Shown one piece after another: positions 21,383 to 33,300 of a stretch of DNA of 64,000 nucleotides. Numbering within the stretch: the first letter of the stretch is position 1; each line of letters starts with the position of its first letter. This DNA comes from Euryodendron excelsum (taxonomy: Eukaryota > Streptophyta > Magnoliopsida > Ericales > Pentaphylacaceae). The stretch covers positions 19,170,001 to 19,234,000 of the forward strand of contig CM065385.1 of assembly GCA_033060915.1 (NCBI GenBank). The letters run 5' to 3'. Made by a program: the position numbers and the translations under genes. The notes below the pieces were generated by a model. The model saw only the letters and a list, made by a program, of their open reading frames with translations, was not told the DNA's origin and made no database searches.

Positions 21383-24300
21383 ATGTTTTGGAGGGAACGC
21401 GAGAGGGAGAACAAAGAGCCGAATGGTGGACCGCCTTGCGGCCAGGTTCGAGTGCTTGTTGTTGGAGATTCAGGTATTTGATTCTGATACTAGTATTTTC
21501 TTCTTCGGCTCTTATGTTTATTAGTTTTTCCTTTCAATTCGACTCGTTTTGATTTTTTTTTTTGGGTCTTATTGTTCCTGTCATTTAAGTTTGTGTTGAG
21601 AGCTTTTGATTACCCATTGGTGAAACCCAACATCCAAAATAGTGGTACTCCATAAATTATAGAGAGATTACAAAGGTGTATGAACAAAAAATGGGAAGGG
21701 GGAACATGCCAATTCTACACAAATCAGTAGCAACTTATCAAGTAACAGGGAGCAATACTTACAGCAACAGAGCAATGGATGCTAACAACTTTGCCAAAGT
21801 GTCATCATAGTCTTCAGGGTGAAAGGATGCAGAAAACAATCATTTCCAGGAGAGTCGGTTGGAGGTTGTGGTAATGGTGGAAGTGCCAAAGGAAGAGGGA
21901 AATTTTACTGCTTGAGATGGTGAAGCGATTATTACATAACATTTCAATATATCATCATAAGAACCCAAGCAATTCACCAACACATTCCTTTAGTGCTTCA
22001 TTACTAACTTTAGAGTAATATCTACATTGTACTTCTTGTAGAGCCTGAAAGATTAATGCATCCTCAGGGGTAGTAGAAAGAGCAAGATTAGTGCTTGCAG
22101 TACAGAACTTGAAGGGTATGAAAATTCCAAGAGCATTGCCACTTTTAAGATTCATTGTCCTCAACTGTTTCTTAATGTGTCAAAATAGCTCACCTATGTT
22201 GCATGGGCTTGGGTATGGGTTCAGGTGCAGATATAAATATGTGTCTAAGTGTCGGCTTCATAATTCTTATGTCCAAGGACATGAGGACACTACAAAATAT
22301 ACCTATTTCTTAATATACTTTTTTTTACTTTATATTATAAAATCATATTTACAATGTGTTATAAAACATTTCATACATAATCTGAGGGGTTTAGATATAA
22401 TTATGTGGTACACTAGAATTACTAATATTTTTGTTGAGTGAATATCCAACAATATGCGTCAGATACTTAACCCATATCCATATGCATGTCCCTCATCCTT
22501 ACCCAATTGTTGGAGTCTAAGTGTTAAGTGCTTGACATGGGTTCTTTATATATTTTAGAAGAGTCCGGTAACAAAAGCGTGGGTCATTTTACGCATACAC
22601 CACTTAATCTTTTGGGTGCTTACCTAAGCTCGCTTTTCAACCAAATGGATGTCAAATGTATAGGGGGTAACCATACATTTGACATCCAATTGGTAGGGTT
22701 AAGAACTCGATATGACTGTAGGGTCAAGAGCTAGATATTCCTTTTTATAAAAGAAAATCATTATTTTTTTGAATTGTCAATTTTCAGATTATTCTAAAAT
22801 GAGATCAATACCTACCCCTATATACCTCAATTTATTCATGTGTTTGGTATTAATATTCATTTTATTGGTAGTTCCAAGCTAAGAGGAACAAATTTTTGTA
22901 GGATTTATCTGATGACTTGTTCTGATAATGAAGTGGAATAGTGACATGAAGATATGCTTTTTGATTTGATGTATGGGGTGCGGTGTAATACTCTAAAAAC
23001 CCCTAAATTTATTCACTTAAAAATCAATAAAATGTTCTTTATAGAAACTATATATTCCTACCTGCTAATAGTTCAGTTTCCTTTGCTATGTTGCCAACAT
23101 GTTCATACAAGCAAAATATCTTGCGTACCACATGGCATGCTTATTTTTAAAGACTAGCATTCACCAATCAGCCACATTTGTTGAATAAACCATTTTAGAT
23201 GATGGTTTATGTTCAAAGGAACAAAGCTTGTTGTTCACATGGTATTATGGCCATCTTCTATGTGATTAAGATTTTCGTGTAGATCCCTTGGTTAGTTGGA
23301 TTATAATATTCTATGTAGTATGCTCAGTTCTTATGTGAGGTGTTCAATGCTAAATAAGGAGAGTAATAGTACTTTTATCTTTTTGAACTGGCACATTTTA
23401 CTTGCTAAATGTGGATGCACATTGTATGTACGTGTTTTGGAATATGAAGCGGTATATTCACTACAAGGTGCCAAAAGCAGGTACAATCCAAGTAGAATTA
23501 AGGCATACATAATAAACAATTCAAGAACATACAAAACAAGTAGTCTATGTCAGCTATAAAATCCCATGAAACGTTCCAAAATTGAGCTCCTCCCAAGGAG
23601 CTTATCTTTAAAGGAATCAACAAAAGAGAACAAATTAGGACTGTTCTGTCATCCAAAACTGGAATGGGTTAAGCAAATATCAAGGAGTATATCCGTCTTC
23701 CTTATGGTCTTTCCATTTCCATCGATCAGGTAGTGACACTTAGCGCTTGCTTCAATGGCTTGATATGAAAGACAACCAACTCTACAACTTTTAGTGCCAT
23801 ATATTCCGAAACCAAGTTGTGTACTGTCTAGGTAGTTCAACTCACCCTTATCATTTAAAGGCAGTGCTAACCCTTAATTCTCCTATTTGCTGAAAGGCCT
23901 TCCAAAAAAAATCATCAACAATCTCTGTCTCCTAGTGGTGTAGTACGAGTGTGAAGAACACTTTCAAGCTTCGATGCAAAAAGTTGATATGGCAGCATTA
24001 AGATTGGTAGAGGCTGGTTAAATTCGACTTTGTACGGCTTCAAAAAAGAATTGAAAACTAGAGAATCAAATCAACCTGGCCTCCATGGGTCGGTTTGTGT
24101 AACACCCCCTAATATTTTAATGGTTTTAAAATTATTTATTTAAGACATGCAATACTTTTATGAGTAATAAAAATATTAGAATAAATATTTATAGGGATTA
24201 AAATTTCATAAAGGTATGTGATATAAAACTTATTTTATTCATTAATATAAATTTAATTTGTAATGATTTTATGACTAAAACATAAATAAGATTGGATTAG

Positions 24301-27300
24301 AAAGTACGTAGAATTATTATATTGGGTTGAAGTATATTTAAGAAAATTTTTGAGCAAGTTAGTGTTAATATCCAAAGTATAGAGTGATGTGTCAACATAA
24401 CACATTTGTCTCCAAATGAGGTGTCAACCTCACCTTCATTCTTTACATGCAAGGCTAACAACTTAGTATTGATTCTATTGATTATACAAACGAAGTCTCG
24501 TACAAAGGAGAGAGAAGGTTCGGCTGAATGAGAAGATAATGAAAGAAAAGAAAAGATGGCTTTCTCATTTTGGTGGTCGGCTAGGAATTAAAGGGAGGGA
24601 GAGAAAGTGATGATGATGATGGGTGTGCTATCTCTTAGGAAGATAGAGTGGTCAGGTAATTAGCCAAACAAAAGAGAACCAAAGGAAGAGGGAAAGAGAG
24701 TGAACCAAGAGAGAGGAAAGAAAATTATAAAAAAATTCTACTATCTTAGAATAAAAATTATGCTAGTAAAGTTTTCCTTTTGGAGTCAATTTTGACATGA
24801 GATTTATTTTAGTCTACTTCATATTGATATTAACTACGAGTTTTGACTAAATAATTTTGATTAGGTGGCGATCTATATAAAATTTGTGGAACACGCTTGA
24901 GTTAAACCGGTTGTATACAATATGTTCTTGTCTCAATCTCTTTACAAAAATATATTCGTGTCTTTCCTAAACTGTATTCCTTTTGTATATTGCTCTTATT
25001 CTAGGATTGTATTCCTTTTAAATATTCGTGCTCATTTGTTTTAAACTCTGTAATTATATGACTTTGGATCTATTGAATTTCTTCTGATATATTCTCGAAT
25101 ATCGTGTCCGTTTTTTAATCCCATTAAAGAATTGAATTAGGCTGTATGTCTCGGACTTGTGGAGGACACAAGAGCCTTGCTACCAAGCTTGTGTATTATC
25201 CCGGTATATAAGGGAGAGCTTCCGGGTGTGGTGTGAACCTATGAAATATATTGATATATGAATTTATGAGATATTGTTGTGCTGTGTGTCCCGGCCTTAT
25301 GAAAAACATAAGAGCCTTACTGCCAGGCTTGTGTGGTATGCCGGAGTTATAAAGTGAGCTTCCGGGTATGGTGTGAAGCTAGTGTGAGCCTCATCGATAG
25401 GCCACAAATGATCTGTTATAGCTTGATGATGTGAACCGTCGCGATGGTTATAATTTTGTTCGACGCTTTTATCTTTTTGTTCATTTGATTGATGTATGAG
25501 CTTCGTTTGGATTGTCCTAAATTAAACATTTGTACTCTGGTCGCATTGTATACTTTTCGGTTAATTTTTTTTTTTGGGGATAGGACAGAGCGAGTTGGTG
25601 TGCAGTAGTTAAAGCACATTGGTTTGATTACTTAGAACTTGGGAAGAATATTTATTATTTTTGGAGTCATATTTCGGGAGATAAATTATAGTTGGAGATG
25701 TAATGTAAATTTCGAGAAAAATATGATGTAAAATATTATTTAAGGTTATTTATTTAGTTTATTTATTTATTAATGGTCCAAAAATTCATGTCATTACAGT
25801 TTGGTTTTGGTTTTGTTTTTCAAGAGTTCTAGGTCTTAAAATTGCCAGACTAATAAGTCTGGTTCTCAAGTTAGCATTTTTGAGACTTGAACTAACTTGA
25901 AACCCGATCTATATATGTTACAAAATTGTATACATATTGTATATATCTTCACATCCTTATTTGTCGTACTTAATTATTTTTTATTTGTTTTGTGTGTTTT
26001 TTTTTTTCATTTTTTACCAAATTGATGATGCAAAGTTGAGTTTATTTTTTTGTTTAATTTTGAAGTGAATAAATCAAGCCTTAAACATACTTGGGGGACT
26101 TGAATGACCGAACCAACCCAAACCGACTCGAGGCAGGTCAGGTTGGTTCTGGATTCAACAATTTGGAATTGACCTAGATTAGTTTGGTTTGGTTCTGGGA
26201 TAGACATGGACTCGAACCAAACCGACCTATGCACACCCCTAAGATTTTGTGGCAAATGGTGAAATATGATACTTCAAGGTAGGGATGTATCTTCTTAGTT
26301 AAATAAGGAAAAATTGGCGGGCTATTTTTGAGTCCTGTTAACCTAGGTAGCACGAATACTTTTAAGAGAATACTGTATCCATGTTGGATACGTATTAGGC
26401 ACACATACTCTTTGGACACGCCAGTTGGTGTGTCTTGAATTTTATTATTTATTTTTTCATAGATTGCGAGAGACATGCATCACTTACTTAGACACATATG
26501 AAACATATTACAAGTTTAAATTATAAACATCTTTTCATCATGTTTTATGTTAAATAATAATTAAATTATGGATTCAATGTGTTTTATTTTGAATTAGTAT
26601 TATTTTATATATATATATATATATTCTTGGTAGTTTGTAGACGTTACATTCATATACATAGCAAATAAAATATATAAGAAATACATTTTTTATCATATCC
26701 CCGTCATGTCTGTGTCCTATATTTTAAAAAATTATCGTGTCTTCTGTGTGTATTTGTGTCTGTATCCATATCTCTGTTAGTGTCCATGCTTCTTGACTGT
26801 TAATAGTACTTGAGAATAGTTGCTTGGCTAGTTGGGATTACTTTTGTAGGCTATGATAAATGTTTATAGAAGGGATGGTTTAGGCTTGTTTAATGAATTT
26901 AAGGCTATAGGTAGAGGTTTAGAAAGGTATAGTTGTGGCTTATGATGACTTAAGAGTGTAGTAGTAGTAGTAGAAGAGTAGTTTGACTTTATACCTAGAC
27001 TTCTTATAGCATAACACCTAAGGTTATAACTGCATTGTGGAATTCTAGAAGAGCATACTTATTGAAAAATTTATCTACAACATGATCTCTTTTGAATTAG
27101 AAGATTTCCATGGCAATATATGGACTATAGGGTAATTATTATTCTTACTAAGACTTGGACTTCTAACCTAATTATTCTTCTAACAAAGTCTTGGGGTTTG
27201 AACTTGGAAACGTAAGACTCCCAAACCTATCTAACCCATTCTTATGAAAAGATCCAATTGACACAAGTTGACCAAACTATGACCTATTGTGGAATACCAT

Positions 27301-30300
27301 AGCCTATGTCCAAAAGATGCAAAAAATATGAAAATAACCTTGACTCATAAAGGAGAAACATTAATAAGATTGAACAGCAGCATTGTACGATAAAAATAAA
27401 CATAAAATAGGAATCTAATAAGATTAAACCTCGGGCATACAATGTACCATGTGGGCTGTCTTTTGATCAACCAAAGATTGGCCTGTTGGAATCTATGGTT
27501 TTTCTTGTGGCCCATCCACCATCCTCATTTTAATGTCTATATGCTTTTGGTGGTTTTCATTTTGGTCTAATTTATTTTTTTAATAGATTTTTAGTATTTC
27601 TCTCTCTTTGTGGGAAGGAATGAATGGAAGTTTCACAAGGGAAGAAAGTACAAGTAAAGAAGCTAGAGATTTCCTTAGAGAAGAGAAATAACCAAAAAAA
27701 ATAATAAAAATAAAAGAGAGGAAGCCAAAGGATTGTAGGAATTCAATGACAAATAAGAAAAACAAAAACACCAAGAAAGGGACGAGTTGCTTGTGAAGTT
27801 CTCTATAGTTATCATGGCTCGTAGCCGAATTATCCTCTTTGGAATTAGAATCTTGAGTCTTCATTAGGGCTGTCAAGGGATCAAACTTGATCCGGACCCG
27901 ATCTGTTAGATCTAGACCCAATTATCCAGATCCCAGAATGAGATCTGGTAAGACCCAGATCCACTAGATCCGTTTCTTTCGAATCGGATATCCCTTAGAT
28001 TCAATTGTGGATCCGATCCACAAAACTACTTTTAATACTTTTTTCCCCTATCCTTTACATTATTGAGCCATTTGAGATGAAAACCTAATCTCTCTCTCTC
28101 TCTCTACTTTCAATTTTTTTTTTTCCAGTTTTCAACTTACATATATTGAGTTTCCTTGTCACCGTGGTTGAAATAGTGGTCTTTCTCTGGCACGAAAACC
28201 CAACAATCCGATCACCACCAACCACTTCCACTTTGAGTATACATATATTGTTTTTGCTGCTCATACAAGAGGGTCAGTGCCTTCATCCTCTCTTTTAAGC
28301 AATGTTGTGGGTGTCTTAGTAGGTGAGCCACTTAGGTCTCTTCTTGATCCGCGAGCAGTTTGGTTCTATGGCCTTGGTTGGCTTCATTCTGTTCTGGGTT
28401 TGTGCTGATCTGAGACCAAGATCAAGATTTAGTGTGATTTAGGGGTTTTTTGGGATGGATTTGAGACGTTGATTTGAAGAAAATGGATGGTTGCAGATGA
28501 TATGAGGTATTATGATTAAAAGCATGTATGGAAGATTGTGGATGTTGTTAAAATGAAGAGTTATCCAATATTGTGGATGCTTTTTAGTTCAGATTTTCAT
28601 TTGTGATCTAATCTGTTGAAAATCTGCGATGGAGTTTTCACTGTTGTACTGAAAATTTAATGACCATGCTTATGCAATTATAAGCTGTTCAAAATTTGGC
28701 ATATTGCAAATAAATTTCTCTTTCTTCTTTTGAATTTTTTATGTTGGTATGCACAGTAACCAACCCACCCTCCATCTCTTCATTAAAAAAAAAAAACCCC
28801 GGATCAGATCGGGGATTCGGGTCTGATCCAATTATTATTGGATCGGATCTGAGGATGCAAAATCCGGACCGCTTTTTACGGATCTGGATCAGGTTTGAAT
28901 TTTTATTAGATCGGATCGGATCGGATCCGGGTCTAGTTGGATTCGGACCAGACCCGGTCCATTGACAGGCCTAGTCTTCATCTACCTAGACAAGTCAATT
29001 TCTTGACAAATAAGAAAGAAAAAAAAAGAACACCAAGAAAGGGATGAGTTGCTGGTGAAGTTCTCTACCGTTATCATGGCTCTTAGCTGAATTGTCCTCT
29101 TTGGAATTAAAACCTCAAGCCTTCATTTCTCTAGACTAGTTAATTTCTTCCTTCAACAGGGTTGAAAGTTTCCGAAGACCCCTTTAACTTTTGTCGATTC
29201 ACTTAATGAGGTCCAAACTATGAAGCATGGACATGGATAGATATGAGTACAACACGATATAGACACATTGATGTGACCTATTCTAGAAATGTATATATAA
29301 GGTGAATATGCATGTATGATGTATGTATGCATATAAATTAAAATATATTGTCTTACCATATTTGTAACCAGCTATCTTGCTTTCAATTTCAAACTTATAG
29401 TATACTCAAATAAAAAGATTCAGGGTATATTGTGTGGACATGAACTTGGACTAAATTTGACATGCTTGAATCATGCTATTTTTTTTTTTTTTTTTTAATT
29501 CTTCTTCTGTAAGGAATATGCCAATTTTTGTTACGAGGAAAAAACCAAATCTCAATCTCAAGTTAGTTTGGACACGGACATAGCATCATAGGAGGTGTCC
29601 TCGTGCTTCCTAGGGCACATCGTTTAGCAATCCGTTGTTTTATGGCTGCGGTCTTTTCTTTTGTTTTGGTTGACAATAAGATCATTCTATTTGCATAATT
29701 TATTCCCCCCTTCCCTGGCAGGCACATCCACTCTGCTTAGAGTTAATAACATAATTGTTTGGATGCCAAATTTTTATATTTGGCCAACTGGAAAATTGGA
29801 TAATATGGTTAAGAAAATGTTCTGCATTCTTTTTCCGTGCCTCAAAATCTATGAATGAGTCCTTTTGAGAAAGGACTTGAGGAATCTAAATTGAAGTTGC
29901 CTGCATATGCTTCAACGGTTCAACCTTAAATAAATGTCAGAGGTATGGAGGAAGACCTCCAATCTGTTTTTGTGATTGGGATGTTGCTCATACTTGACCA
30001 AAATAAAATATTGTTTTCTTGGATGGTGTTTCTGTACATATCTTCACTATGTGATGTCGAACTTTATTTCAATTTTGACCTTTTGGTAGGAGTGGGGAAA
30101 ACTTCTCTGGTTCATTTGATTGTGAAAGGTTCTTCCATTGCTCGTCCTCCTCAAACAATTGGGTGTACAGTTGCTGTGAAGGTAACGCTTAACTTTCCTG
30201 TGGTTTTGTAGGTTACTATGGCTGTGTATTGAATCTTCGTTAAATGTCTTCCTGTTTTTTATGCAGCACACAACTTATGGGAATTCTGGTAGCTCTTCAA

Positions 30301-33300
30301 ATAGCATCAAAGGTGATAGTGAAAGGGAGTTCTTTGTTGAACTTTGGGATGTGTCAGGACATGACCGATACAAAGCTTGCAGGTCTCTCTTCTATTCACA
30401 AATAAATGGTGAGCAGGGGGCATCCTGGCTTCTTTTAACATTCTTTTAGCTTTTAACTGTGTATGTTGAGCTTAAGAAGAGCGAAGGCCTAAATTTTGGA
30501 AATCTCCTACACACACACTAAATAAATTAATATCTGTTGGGCAATCTGTAACCTAATTTGCACTTGGTAATACATGAGTTCAAGTTAAATACTGTCTCCT
30601 TGCCAGCCTCCATTGTTAGAATTGTCTTATAATTGCCTTGACAATGAAGCGTAGCTCATTCAACAGTGTTGAAACGTACCTTCTCTTCTTGTCATTATTG
30701 TTTTTTCCCCACAACTGAAAATACTCAAGTCTTAGTACTTGTTGCAAGCTATTTATGATTTATACTCATTGAATCACAAGACTAACTATGCCAGTTACTT
30801 TTCCTGCTGGGATTTCACGTGCAGGTGTTATCTTTGTTCATGATTTGTGTCAGAGAAGGACGAAAACAAGCTTGCAGAAGTGGGCAGCAGAGATTGCAGC
30901 AACTGGGACGTTCTCTGCCCCTCTAGGATCTGCAGGTCCTTGTGGCCTCTCTGTCCCTTACATTGTGGTTGGTAATAAAGCAGATATTGCAGCAAAAGAG
31001 GGCACAAAGGGAAGCAGTGGCAATCTTGTTGATGCTGCTCGCCAGTGGGTTGAGAAGCAGGGTTTGCTTCCATCAAGCGAGGAACTTCCATTGACTGAGA
31101 GTTTTCCTGGCAGTGGAGGCCTTATGGCGGTGAGAATATAAACTTTGAGCATATAGCTGTTTAAGGCTTGCTTGTATAGTAAATTATTGGTCTGCTTTAT
31201 TATTGTTCTCAATGCATTTGCCAAAAACTTATAGGTCCTTTGGATGCCCAAAGGAAGTTGGATGGGTGCACTGTTCTAAATGGCATTTGAACCAAGTGGA
31301 TTCTATTTATTTACTTTTCAGAAATTGGAGTGAGCATATTGTTAGAACTTTTTAAAGAAGGGCTTTTGGGAATTCAATGCATGGCTTGATTTTAGATTCT
31401 CAAGGTAATGGTTCCATATCACCTAGGCCATGTATATGTTTCATTTCCATTGAAAGAGACAATAGAACTATGTAGTCTTTATGGGCTGTAGTCACTAAAC
31501 TATCTTGTAGGAGAGTTTGTTGAGGTGGACTTTTTCTTTAGATATTGTAATTGCAAACTTATAATAAAGAAATGTTAATGAAGCTTTAGTAGAGGTGTTG
31601 GTCAGATTTCTGGATAGCTATTTGGAAAGGACTTTCTTTTGTTTGTTTCTTCTTTCCTCTTCTTTCTTATAACATCTGGGGTCTGCGGGGGATGCAAATA
31701 TCCTTTGTTTCAAGTGATATTCCATTTTTTTTTTTTTGAACAATATATCATGTTGGACGCCTTATATCTGCCGAGTTGACACCGGTCTATAATACTACTT
31801 TATATAAAATGGGTATCTTGCAAAATTGGACTCACTTCCCGGTAAATGGGTGGCTTTTGTTTTGATGATTGGGTGGCATTTGTCATGATTGGCTTTTGTC
31901 TTAATATTCATCTTCTTGTGATAGAGTTGGGGTCTTTGAGAAGTTCTAAATTGCTAGTCCTTGTGATTGTCCTCAAGCTAAGAACTTGAGGAGTTGTTAT
32001 ACTTCTTGATCAGAAATGCAATGTCGTTGACAATGGCCAAAAAAGTGGGTAGGTGCTGATAATTGAATGCATGGTGATGGAAGTAAAGCATGCCATTTTT
32101 AGTAACTTGTGGATATACTTGATACACTTGTTCCTTCTATGAGAAATGTGTATGATCTCTTTTAGTCATAAGAAAGCTAAGAAACATAGACACTACTAAG
32201 AAAGTGCCATATCCGTATTGGATACGCGTCGAACATTCTCTGACATGTGTTATACTTGCATCTAAACCTGGCTTATTATTATTTTTTAATTTTTAACATC
32301 CTCCGTCACGTGTTATACTTGCATCTGAACATGGCTTATTATTATTTTTTAATTTTTTTTAGAATTGGACATGCTTTAGACAATTGGGGGATGCATGTGC
32401 CCATCACTTAAACACACTTGAAACACATTGCAGGTTTGAGCAAAATAACTTATGATCTAATAAAAAATAAAACAATGTGGATTCCTACTTGCTAATCCCT
32501 CCTCCTTAAGAAGCACAGATACATTGCGGGCACGGGCACGGGCACGGGCACGGGCACGGGCATAGGCACGGATATGGACACGGGACACGACAATTTTTGA
32601 AAAGTGAGGACAGGGATACGGCAAGGATATGAAAAAAAATTATGTCTTTATACATTTTTTTTTTTTTTTGTGTAATGTGTATGAGTGTAAGATCCGCAAG
32701 TCATTAAAAAATGTCGTAAATATGTCCAAGATGTGTCCAATATCTGTCCTTACTTGTTGCTAGAGTATCCTTTGAAAAATAAATAAAAATTCAGGAGATG
32801 CCAATTGGTGTGTTCGAGGAATATGTGTGTTCAACATGTGCCGGAAACAGATACAGCACCCTAAACAGAATGTCCATCCTTCCTAGCCTCCTCCTTTGGA
32901 CTTTTTGATTTTGCAATGAAAATAACTTAAGATTCAATGATAAAATAAAAATGGATGCATACCTAATAACCCCTCTTCTTTTAGTCCTTTTAAGAAATTC
33001 TAAACTTGTTTATGAATAGAGCTTTCTAAAATAGATATCATGACTTCTTGTTTACACTTATTTTCTAGATATAGAATGTGAAAAATGATTTCTTATTATT
33101 TTGTTATAATTAAATATAAATGTATGTATTATGTAAAAAATCAAAATATTTATTATTTCATATAAATACTAAGAAATATATTTTTATGTTGCCATGGTCT
33201 TGTCGTTTTGTTGCTTTGAAATTGTTGTGTTGGTGTATTCGTATTGTGTCATATCTATGTCCCGTGTTTTTTAATGTGCTTCTTAGTAACAAAGTATCAA

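Larger units (their letters stand above)
21474..30089 (+). other. LIP1 intron 1, 8.6 kb, repeat-rich
   Basis: Donor GGTATTTG and acceptor TTTTGGTAG. It contains a solo LTR, a hAT-like element within a duplicated segment, dispersed repeat copies and an rpl16-like fragment, each listed separately. The short open frame at 21955-22164 (minus) looks somewhat protein-like but I could not identify it. Confidence 0.85.

Noticed and set aside
21955..22164. Minus-strand frame with protein-like composition
   Set aside because: No start context, family or neighbouring exons recognised; it could be a fragment of a gene captured in the intron but I cannot support it.
22528..22734. Short plus-strand frame in LIP1 intron 1
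   Set aside because: It spans a hairpin and repeat-like text and has no recognisable similarity.
24040..26240. A hAT-like element enclosing the solo LTR, ending CACACCCCTAA near 26240
   Set aside because: The right end looks convincing but no matching left end or 8 bp duplication was found.
32527..32562. Regular short repeat that could suggest a CRISPR array
   Set aside because: It is a contiguous (CGGGCA)n run without spacers, in a plant intron.
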